This document shows, piece by piece, positions 25,952 to 32,989 of a stretch of 64,000 nucleotides of DNA (its first letter is position 1; each line of letters starts with the position of its first letter). The DNA is from Leifsonia sp. fls2-241-R2A-40a (GTDB lineage: Bacteria; Actinomycetota; Actinomycetes; Actinomycetales; Microbacteriaceae), in contig NZ_JARVRS010000001.1 in the NCBI RefSeq assembly GCF_030209575.1, forward strand, positions 558,001 to 622,000, read 5' to 3'. The translations under genes and the position numbers were made by a program. Below the pieces are notes generated by a model that saw only the letters and a list, made by a program, of their open reading frames with translations, was not told the origin of the DNA and did no database searches.

Positions 25952-28510
25952 TCACGCCACGGGCGCCACCGTGTAGTTGTCGAAGCGGACGGTGACCGGG
26001 GTATTCGTCGCCGTGCCCGACAGGTAGGCACGGAGCCCGACCGACCCGGCAGACTGGAGGCCCGCGGTGCTGTCGGTGACACTCACCTGCCACCCCGCCG
26101 GCTCCGCCTGGGTCGCCGACCAGAGCTTGGCCTGGAGGGTCGTCGGGGAGGTCCCGACGACGTGCACACGCAGGTTCAGCTGCTGCCCGGCACTGTAGGT
26201 CAGGCCAGCCACCGTCGCCGCCTGAAGGGTGGTCCCGTTGGCGAGCAGCTGCACCTGGACCGCCCCACTGGCACTCAGCCAGGCGCGCCCCTCGTAGGCC
26301 ACGGTTCCCACCTGGCGACCGATCGCCGAGACGAAGACTCCGCCGCCCGACGGGGCCAGGTCCGTGGTGAAGGTGACCGTCGAGTCCGTCCTGCTGGAGG
26401 AGACCCCGCCCAACGTCTCCGTCCTCGTCGTCCCCGCCGCATCGTTCATGCGGCCGGTGCCGGATGCGACCGAGTAGGAGGTGGCGCTGCCGGCTCCCGT
26501 CCAGGTCCCGCCGGTGTCCGCCGATCCCCAGCCGCTCGCGACGCTGCGTTCGAACGCGTCCTTAGCGAGCGTGCTGCCGGAGGTGGCGGTCACCGTCACC
26601 TGCCGCGTCGTCGTTCCCGTCGCGCCCAGGTTGTCGGTCACCTTGAGCGTGATCGTGTAGGTGCCGGCGGCCGCGTACGTGTGGTTCGCGGAGGATCCGG
26701 TCGCGGTCCCGCCGTCGCCGAAGGTCCAGGCGTACGAGGAGATGCTGCCGTCCGGGTCGCTCGACGCCCTGCCGTCGACGGCGACGGCAAGACCATTGGT
26801 GCCCGCCGTGAACGAGGCGGTCGGCGGTTGGTTGGCGCCGCCTCCGGCAACGACGACGGAGTTGCCGACGCGCGAGATGCGGTTGCCGTCAGGGTCGGTG
26901 ACCGTGAGCGTATAGGTATGCCCACTTCCGGGAGCCAGGCCGATGTCGGTGAAGCTCATGGCGGGGCGGTTCCAGAAGACGATGTTCCGCGTCGTCTGGT
27001 AGACGGGGTGCGCCGTGTCGCCGTCACGCGCCAGCGCGAAGGTCAGTGCCACGTTGTCCTGATCGTAGGTGCCCGTCCAGCTCACGGTCGCCTGACCGGG
27101 GACGGTCGACGTCGCGTTCGGGGTGAGCGCGGCGTTGTTGTTCGGGCCGGTGGTGCTGCGCACGACGGAGTCGTAGGCGAAGCGCGTGAGCCCGTACTGG
27201 GCCTTGCCGTTCACCGCCGGGAACTCGCCGCCGACCACCAGGTAGCGGCTGTCACCGGCGACCGTCCACGCGGCCTGACCCTGCCCCGTGAACGTGCCGG
27301 TCAGCCAGTCGGGGAACCAGTTCAGGAGGGTGGGCGACGGTTGACCCCGGAAGTTGGCGTAGGCGGTGTTCCCGTCATTGGTGAGCGTGCCTGTCCGCGC
27401 TTTGGAGAAGGAGATCGTCTGGTGGTGCGTGCGTGGATTCGTCTCGGGGAAACCGCCCACGTTGCGGCAGTCGTGCGGGTGCCCGGCCACGTAGAGCGCG
27501 TCACCGAGGGGCGCGACCGAGTAGGTGTCGCCGTGGCAGTCCTCCAGCCAGATCAGCGCGCCGGTGGTGCCGTCTGCCGCGAAGCTGCCTTCGAGGTTGC
27601 CCCCGGGGCCGAAGACGTAGCCGGAGCCGTAGACGCGGTCCGAGGTCGCCGCGAGCGACATGATCGCCGCCTTCGCTCCCGCGTCGCGCACGATGTTGTT
27701 GACCGGGAACGACAGGGCCGTGCCCGTCGAGGCGTTCAGCATCGCGAGCCCGTAGTGGGACTCCCCGTTCATGATCGTGAAGGGGCCGCCGGCGTAGACA
27801 CGGTTGCCGTCGGGGCTGACGGCGAGCGCCCACACGGCGTCATTGGCCGACGGGTTGAAGGAGCCGATCACCGCGCCGTTCGAGGGGTCGAGCTTCACGA
27901 TGTGGTTGTGGGTGGTGCCGTTGACGCTGGTGAACGCGCCTCCCGCGTAGACGGCGGAATTGGTCGCGGCGAGGGCGCGCACCTGGCTCCCGACGACCGG
28001 CCGGAACGACGCGATCGGCTGACCGGTCGCCGTGCTGATCGCGAGGATCCGGTAGTACGTGGCACCCCCGGCGCTCGTGAAGTCTCCGGAGACGTACACG
28101 CGCGAGCCGTCGGGAGAGGCCGTGATCGCCATGGACTGCGCATTCAGCGGAATGTTCACGCTGCTGAGGAGGACGCCCGTCGTGATGTTGTACGCGAGCA
28201 GGTTGCTGCGGGGTGTGGTGTTGGAACCCGCCGGCGAGCCGGAGGGCCGCGCCGTCGTGAATTTGCCCGCGACGTACACGGTGTCGCCGACCACCACCTG
28301 CGCCCAGGCCACGCCGTCCATCTGGACAGTGGGCAGAGCGGTGGCGCCGACGGTCGGCGGCGAGGCGGGATTGGTCGGGTCCGGCGGCATCGTATCCGCC
28401 GCCGCGGGCGTCGCCAGGCCGACACCTCCCCCGACCAGCAGCAGCGCACTCAGCGTTGCGGTGAGCAGACCGAGCGCACGCACTCGGAGGGACCTCGTCG
28501 TTGCATCCAT
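25952..28510 (-). CDS. Secreted beta-propeller / PKD domain / laminin-G-like surface protein
   Basis: An 852-residue exported protein. Residues 1-38 form a Sec signal peptide (R-S-L-R-V-R then a hydrophobic stretch ending A-A-A-D-T). Residues about 60-450 are propeller-like repeats with recurring G-D-F-T-S-A-G, G-G-A-F-T-S-V-N-G and G-G-P-F-T-I-M-N-G blades. A fibronectin-like segment (460-570) leads to a PKD domain (about 575-660: P-P-T-A-S-F-T-A-G, S-S-Y-A-W-T-F-G-D-G). The C-terminal 190 residues look like a laminin-G/concanavalin fold (F-E-R-S-V-A-S-G-W-G). No LPXTG motif or C-terminal anchor is visible, so it is probably released or loosely cell-bound. Ligand unknown; carbohydrate binding is plausible. 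Confidence 0.85.
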   Translation of the reverse strand: MDATTRSLRVRALGLLTATLSALLLVGGGVGLATPAAADTMPPDPTNPASPPTVGATALPTVQMDGVAWAQVVVGDTVYVAGKFTTARPSGSPAGSNTTPRSNLLAYNITTGVLLSSVNIPLNAQSMAITASPDGSRVYVSGDFTSAGGATYYRILAISTATGQPIASFRPVVGSQVRALAATNSAVYAGGAFTSVNGTTHNHIVKLDPSNGAVIGSFNPSANDAVWALAVSPDGNRVYAGGPFTIMNGESHYGLAMLNASTGTALSFPVNNIVRDAGAKAAIMSLAATSDRVYGSGYVFGPGGNLEGSFAADGTTGALIWLEDCHGDTYSVAPLGDALYVAGHPHDCRNVGGFPETNPRTHHQTISFSKARTGTLTNDGNTAYANFRGQPSPTLLNWFPDWLTGTFTGQGQAAWTVAGDSRYLVVGGEFPAVNGKAQYGLTRFAYDSVVRSTTGPNNNAALTPNATSTVPGQATVSWTGTYDQDNVALTFALARDGDTAHPVYQTTRNIVFWNRPAMSFTDIGLAPGSGHTYTLTVTDPDGNRISRVGNSVVVAGGGANQPPTASFTAGTNGLAVAVDGRASSDPDGSISSYAWTFGDGGTATGSSANHTYAAAGTYTITLKVTDNLGATGTTTRQVTVTATSGSTLAKDAFERSVASGWGSADTGGTWTGAGSATSYSVASGTGRMNDAAGTTRTETLGGVSSSRTDSTVTFTTDLAPSGGGVFVSAIGRQVGTVAYEGRAWLSASGAVQVQLLANGTTLQAATVAGLTYSAGQQLNLRVHVVGTSPTTLQAKLWSATQAEPAGWQVSVTDSTAGLQSAGSVGLRAYLSGTATNTPVTVRFDNYTVAPVA

Positions 28511-28590
28511 GACAGCCTCGGGCAGACTTGATTGATCCTCATTTTTGCTTGGGTCCAGGCTACGCCACCGAACGGAGGCGCGCATAGTAG

Positions 28591-28650
28591 AAATGCCCGT
28601 CCAGGAAGTGGCCGTCGCAGAAGTGGCGGTCGAGGAAATGCCCGGGTGCG
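28591..28650. repeat. Four degenerate 15-bp tandem repeats
   Basis: Units AAATGCCCGTCCAGG, AAGTGGCCGTCGCAG, AAGTGGCGGTCGAGG and AAATGCCCGGGTGCG follow without gaps. On the minus strand one frame reads repeated H-F-L-D/H-F-C-D pentapeptides and ends at a stop near 28560, but it has no start codon after the tRNA gene. The array lies between the tRNA-Thr 3' end and the propeller-protein promoter. Confidence 0.8.
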
Positions 28651-28663
28651 TGCGAGGCGAGTG

Positions 28664-28739
28664 TGGAGCCGCCCAAGGGAATCGAACCCTTGACCTTCTC
28701 ATTACGAGTGAGATGCTCTGCCGACTGAGCTAGGGCGGC
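28664..28739 (-). tRNA. tRNA-Thr (anticodon CGT)
   Basis: Acceptor arms GCCGCCC and GGGCGGC pair perfectly; D-loop CTCAGTCGGCAGAGC, T-loop GGTTCGATTCC and a 7-base anticodon loop C-T-CGT-A-A are present. Anticodon CGT reads ACG threonine codons. The discriminator base is T, and CCA is encoded (28664-28666). It is a single tRNA gene, with no sign of an integrated element at its 3' end. Confidence 0.96.
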
Positions 28740-28819
28740 GTGGGCCGGGCTTCCGCCCGACGCACAGTCAGATAGCTTACCTGATCCGGCGGGGTGCTGC
28801 GGAACGTGCCTGCAGGAGG

Positions 28820-29512
28820 TCAGCGCACCTGAGTGCCGAGCGCGGAAAGCTGCTGGAAGGAGCTCCGCAACCGGTCCGCGAGCGGCTCCACTCCCCCGTG
28901 GTCGGCCCAGCAGGACCACGCGTGCCGCATGCCCGCGAAGGCCACATAGGTCACGAGCCGCGCCCGCTGATGCAGCCCCTCGACATCGTCAGCGAGAGCA
29001 GGATCGTCGTGGGCCAGGCGGCGCTGCACCACGCCGCTGAGCGCATCCTCGAACTTGTGCATGCTCGCCATGCGGAGGGCGAACAGCTCGGGGTTGTCTT
29101 TGAGGAGCGCACGCCGCAGGGTATGGAGGCGCTGCATGCTCACCGGGCCGCCGTCCGTCTCGTCGAGCTCGTGGCCGCCCGTGTCCCCGACGTCGATGGC
29201 CGCGACGAGGAGGGTGCTGATGCCGTCCAGGATGGGCTCCTCGGGGCCCGCGGCGATGAACCGCTCGATGCTGTCCTCGTCGGGCAGCTCCGGGAGCTCG
29301 CCGATGATCGCGGACTCCTTGGACGGGAAGTAGTTGAAGAAGGTGCGCGGCGAGACGTTCGCCACGTGGCTGATCTCGTCGATCGTGACGCGGTCGAAAC
29401 CGCGCTCGCCCGCGAGCTCGACGGCGGCGAGCTGGATCGCCCTGCGGGTCGCGATGCGCTTCCGCTCGCGGAGCCCGAGTTCGCTCAGCGTGGAATCGGT
29501 AGCCACTGACAC
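28820..29512 (-). CDS. TetR-family transcriptional regulator
   Basis: A 230-residue repressor-type protein. The N-terminal HTH (about 15-62) reads R-K-R-I-A-T-R-R-A-I-Q-L-A-A through V-T-I-D-E-I-S-H-V-A-N-V-S-P-R-T-F-F-N-Y-F-P-S-K; the F-F-N-Y-F form is common in AcrR/MftR-type actinobacterial members. The C-terminal ligand domain is helical and unassigned. Neighbours are tRNA-Thr and an oppositely unrelated lipoprotein hydrolase on the same strand 65 nt upstream; the target is unknown, though drug/lipid exporters such as the MMPL gene at 23.4 kb are typical targets of the family. Confidence 0.88.
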   Translation of the reverse strand: MSVATDSTLSELGLRERKRIATRRAIQLAAVELAGERGFDRVTIDEISHVANVSPRTFFNYFPSKESAIIGELPELPDEDSIERFIAAGPEEPILDGISTLLVAAIDVGDTGGHELDETDGGPVSMQRLHTLRRALLKDNPELFALRMASMHKFEDALSGVVQRRLAHDDPALADDVEGLHQRARLVTYVAFAGMRHAWSCWADHGGVEPLADRLRSSFQQLSALGTQVR

Positions 29513-29577
29513 GGCTCGATTATTTCATTCCCTGCAAAATTGCACCACTCGCGCTGCTCGCTCTGCGCATGCCGCCG

Positions 29578-31137
29578 TCAGCAGGTCTTGCCCGTCGACG
29601 GGAGGGTGCCCTTCACCAAGTAGGAGTCGACCGTGTTGTTCACGCAAGAGTTCGACTTGTTGTACGCGGTGTGGCCCTCGCCCTTGTACGTGAGAAGGTG
29701 GCCGTTCTGCAGTTCGGAGGCGAGGTTCTTCGCCCACACGTAGGGCGTCGCCGGGTCGTTGGTGGTGCCGACGACGAGGATGGGCGCCGAGCCGTCCGCC
29801 GAGATCGGACCGCGGTGGCCCGTCGCTTTATACGGCCAGTTGGCGCATCCGATGTCGCCGTAGGCCATGTACGGACCGATCACCGGAGCCGCCTTCGCCA
29901 GCTCGGCGGCCTGCTGGCGCATGACCGCCGGGTCGGCGTCGTACGTGTAATCGAGGCAGTTGATCGCGACGAACGCCTCGGTCGAGTTGTCGGAGTAGGT
30001 GCCGTCGGCCTGACGGTTGTTGTACGTGTCGGCCAGGGTGAACGCCACCGACGCGCTGCCCTTCATCACCGAATCGAACAGCTTGTCGAGGTACGACCAC
30101 GCGGTGGCGTCGTACAGCGGGGTGATGATGGCCGTGACCAGCGTGTTGGCACCGAGCTCGCGGCCGTCCGAGTTGCGGATCGGGCTCTTCTCCACGACGG
30201 CCAGGAGCTGTCCGACCGTCCCCATCGCGTCGTCCACGGTGCCGCTGAACGGGCAGTCCTTCCGCGTGAGGCAGTCGGTGAGATAGGCGCGCAAGGCGCT
30301 CTCGAAGCCCTTCGCCTGCACTTCCGTCACCTCGAAGTTGCTGGCGGCGGGGTCGAGCGCGCCGTCGAGGACCAGCCGCCCGGTCTTGCCCGGGTAGAGG
30401 CCCGCGTAGACCGCGCCGAGGTACGTCCCGTAGGAGTAGCCGAGGTAGTTCAGCTTCGTGTCGCCCAGAGTCGCGCGGAGCAGGTCGAGGTCGTGCGCCG
30501 CGCTGACGGTGTCGACCTTGGGAAGCGGCGCCCCGGTGTTCTTCTGGCAGGCGTCACCGAAGTCCTTGGCGGTGGCGGTGTTCTCGGCGATCCACTGGTC
30601 GGACCCGCGGGTCCCCGGGGTGATCCCGTAGAGGTATTCGTCCATCTGGGAGGCGTCGTAGCACTTCACGGCCGTCGAGCGTCCCACACCGCGGGGGTCG
30701 AAGCCGACGATGTCGAAGTGCTCCTGCAGCGTCTTGTCGGCGACGAAGTCGACCGAGTCCTTCACGAAGTCGTAGCCCGATGCGCCCGGGCCGCCCGGGT
30801 TGGTGAGCAGCGACCCCTGCTTGGTGCCCGTCGCCGGCTGCCGGATGAGTGCCAGCTCGATCTGCCCGGCGCCGGGGTCGTTCCAGTCGAGCGGGGCCTT
30901 GGCGGTCGCGCACTGCTTCCCGCTGGAGCAGTTGGTCCAGTGCAGCACCTGGCTGTAGAACGGCTGCAGCGCGGCCGAGACGTTGTCGGGGGCGGGGCTC
31001 GAGGTCGTGACCGTCTTCGCGGGGAGGAACCAGGTGACGCATCCGGTGAGGGTCAGCGCGACCACGGCGGCCAGCGCGACGACGACCGTGCGCGCCGCAT
31101 GCCGGCGGGCCCCTGGGCGGCCGGGTCTGATGGTCAC
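29578..31137 (-). CDS. Exported lipoprotein alpha/beta hydrolase, tripeptidyl aminopeptidase (TAP) type
   Basis: A 519-residue extracytoplasmic hydrolase. The signal peptide ends in the lipobox L-T-G-C (Cys33), so it should be lipid-anchored. Oxyanion motif N-P-G-G-P-G-A-S-G, nucleophile Ser in G-Y-S-Y-G-T-Y near 216 and base His in G-E-G-H-T-A-Y; the C-terminal TAP-like domain contains S-A-P-I-L-V-V-G-T-T-N-D-P-A-T-P. Related to mycobacterial CaeA/Hip1 and Streptomyces SlpD/E. GTG 31137 overlaps the holB stop (GTGA), so it is co-transcribed with replication genes, an arrangement without an obvious functional reason. Confidence 0.9.
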   Translation of the reverse strand: MTIRPGRPGARRHAARTVVVALAAVVALTLTGCVTWFLPAKTVTTSSPAPDNVSAALQPFYSQVLHWTNCSSGKQCATAKAPLDWNDPGAGQIELALIRQPATGTKQGSLLTNPGGPGASGYDFVKDSVDFVADKTLQEHFDIVGFDPRGVGRSTAVKCYDASQMDEYLYGITPGTRGSDQWIAENTATAKDFGDACQKNTGAPLPKVDTVSAAHDLDLLRATLGDTKLNYLGYSYGTYLGAVYAGLYPGKTGRLVLDGALDPAASNFEVTEVQAKGFESALRAYLTDCLTRKDCPFSGTVDDAMGTVGQLLAVVEKSPIRNSDGRELGANTLVTAIITPLYDATAWSYLDKLFDSVMKGSASVAFTLADTYNNRQADGTYSDNSTEAFVAINCLDYTYDADPAVMRQQAAELAKAAPVIGPYMAYGDIGCANWPYKATGHRGPISADGSAPILVVGTTNDPATPYVWAKNLASELQNGHLLTYKGEGHTAYNKSNSCVNNTVDSYLVKGTLPSTGKTC

Positions 31138-32324
31138 AGGTCGATCCCCTTTCGCGCGGTGGCGCCGCGCAGGATGGTGGTCAGCATGGCTTCGAGGGCG
31201 AGAGCCGGGGCGACGTTGCCGTCGATGCGTTCGCGGGCGGTCGCAACGGCATCCATCGCGGCGAGCGTAGCGGCCGGAGTCGTGTGGGCGCTGAGAGCGT
31301 CGAGCTCCGGGCGCAGCTCCTGGTTGACCAGCTCGCTGTCGCTCCCGAGCTGGAGCATCATGACGTCGCGGTAGAGCGACAGCAGGTCGACGAGGATGCG
31401 GTCGATGCCGTCACGGAGGCTCCGGGTGGCCCGGCGCTTCTGGTCCTCCTCGAGCTGCCGGAGCTGGCCTCGCAGAGCGGGCGGGATCGTGCCGCCCGGC
31501 GCGATCCCGAGGGACCGCAGGGCGTGCTCGCGCTCTTCGGCGTCCCGCTCCTCGGTGATCGCCTTGGCGTCGGCGCCGGCGATCTCGAGCAGGGTCGCGG
31601 CAGCGAGGACCGCGTCGGAGACCGAGCGGATGCCGAGGGCCAGTTCGAGCGTCTGCTCCCGGCGACGCCGCGCCTCGTCGTGGGTCGCCAGGCGGTGCGC
31701 CATCCCGATGTGGCTCTGCGCGTGCCGCGCAGCGCGCTCGGCTGTCGTCGCATCCACACCGTCGCGCCGCTGGATCAGCCGCGCGACGTCGCCGACGCTC
31801 GGGATGCGCAGTCGTACGGTGCGGACCCGCGACCGGATGGTCGGCAGCAGGTCGGCATCGCTGGGTGCGCAGAGGATCCACACCGTGCGCTCGGGAGGCT
31901 CTTCGAGCGCTTTCAGCAGCACGTTGGACGTTCGCTCGGTCATGCGGTCGGCATCCTCGATGACCATCACGCGGTAGCGGCCGACCGACGGCGCGAACTG
32001 CGAGCTGGAGACCAGGGCGCGCACCTCGTCTATGGAGATGATCACGCGTTCGGTGCTGAGCACCGCGAGGTCCGGGTGGGTTCGGGCCTCGACCTGACGC
32101 TGCGTCGCGAGGTCGCCGTCGGGGGTTCCGGGGCTGAGCAACGCGGTCGCGAACGCGTAGGCGAGGTTCGATCGGCCGGATCCGGGCGGGCCCGTGATGA
32201 GCCAGGAGTGCGTCATGCCGCGCTCGGCGGCACCTCCGCCGTCGCCGGCGCCGGAACCTTCCGCCGCGGCGCGGACGACCTCGATGGCGTCGTCCTGCCC
32301 CGTCAGTTCGTCCCACACCGTCAT
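31134..32324 (-). CDS. holB: DNA polymerase III subunit delta'
   Basis: Clamp-loader subunit. The 396-residue protein has an AAA+ fold: modified P-loop T-G-P-P-G-S-G-R-S-N near 45 (Arg in place of Lys, as expected for the non-hydrolysing delta' subunit), V-I-E-D-A-D-R-M near 130, N-V-L-L-K-A-L-E-E-P-P and sensor R-S-R-V. No zinc-module cysteines are seen between the P-loop and sensor, unlike E. coli, but this is normal in actinobacteria. ATG 32324; 44 nt downstream of tmk. Mycobacterial Rv3644c is the positional equivalent. Confidence 0.92.
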   Translation of the reverse strand: MTVWDELTGQDDAIEVVRAAAEGSGAGDGGGAAERGMTHSWLITGPPGSGRSNLAYAFATALLSPGTPDGDLATQRQVEARTHPDLAVLSTERVIISIDEVRALVSSSQFAPSVGRYRVMVIEDADRMTERTSNVLLKALEEPPERTVWILCAPSDADLLPTIRSRVRTVRLRIPSVGDVARLIQRRDGVDATTAERAARHAQSHIGMAHRLATHDEARRRREQTLELALGIRSVSDAVLAAATLLEIAGADAKAITEERDAEEREHALRSLGIAPGGTIPPALRGQLRQLEEDQKRRATRSLRDGIDRILVDLLSLYRDVMMLQLGSDSELVNQELRPELDALSAHTTPAATLAAMDAVATARERIDGNVAPALALEAMLTTILRGATARKGIDL

Positions 32325-32368
32325 GGTCTCCAGGCTAGCTGGCACCGCGGACACCCCGTGCCCTCCGG

Positions 32369-32989
32369 TCAGACGCGGGCGGCGAGCCGGTCGCGGATCT
32401 CCGAGGCGATCTCCTCCACGGGGCGGGCTGCGTCGACCACGAGGAAGCGGTCCGGCTCCTGCGCCGCGAGTTCGAGGTACGCCGCGCGGACGCGGGCGTG
32501 GAAGTCGGATCGCTCCGCCTCCAGCCGGTCGTAGCGGGTGCGGGCGGTGTCGAGTCGTGCACGCGCCGCGTCCTCGTCGAGGTCGAGCAGGATCGTGAGA
32601 TCGGGAAGGAGCCCTTCGGCGGCCCAGAGGGACAGGTCGCGGATCTGCTGCGCGTCCAGGACGCGTCCGGCGCCCTGGTAGGCGACGGAGGAGTCGATGT
32701 AGCGGTCCTGGACCACCACTTCGCCGCGGGCGAGCGCCGGGCGCACGACCGTCGCGATGTGATGCGCCCGGTCGGCCGCGTAGAGCAGAGCCTCGGCCCG
32801 CGGGGCGATGTCGCCGCGGTGATGGAGGACGATCTCGCGGATCTCGACCCCGGCGTCCGTCCCGCCCGGTTCGCGCGTGCGGACGACGGTGCGGCCTTCC
32901 TCGCGCAGCCATTCCTCGAGGAGGGCGGCCTGGGTGGACTTCCCCACGCCGTCCCCGCCCTCGAGTGTGATGAAGAGCCCGCCGCTCAC
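32369..32989 (-). CDS. tmk: Thymidylate kinase
   Basis: Phosphorylates dTMP to dTDP. The 206-residue protein starts with L-F-I-T-L-E-G-G-D-G-V-G-K-S-T (P-loop), then T-R-E-P-G-G-T, the lid/TMP-binding Q-D-R-Y-I-D-S-S-V-A-Y-Q-G and a C-terminal R-Y-D-R-L-E. GTG 32989 overlaps the topA stop by 4 bases, so topA-tmk-holB and the TAP hydrolase form one operon. Confidence 0.95.
   Translation of the reverse strand: MSGGLFITLEGGDGVGKSTQAALLEEWLREEGRTVVRTREPGGTDAGVEIREIVLHHRGDIAPRAEALLYAADRAHHIATVVRPALARGEVVVQDRYIDSSVAYQGAGRVLDAQQIRDLSLWAAEGLLPDLTILLDLDEDAARARLDTARTRYDRLEAERSDFHARVRAAYLELAAQEPDRFLVVDAARPVEEIASEIRDRLAARV

Noticed and set aside
25871-28531. An 886-codon open frame on the plus strand opposite the propeller-protein gene
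   Set aside because: Arg/Gly/Val-rich translation without domains, no ribosome site, and an antisense gene with signal peptide and PKD domain explains it. High GC makes such frames common.
28560-28919. A minus-strand frame through tRNA-Thr ending in H-F-L-D repeats
   Set aside because: It overlaps the TetR gene and the whole tRNA, and no start lies after the tRNA; treated as a repeat, not a gene.
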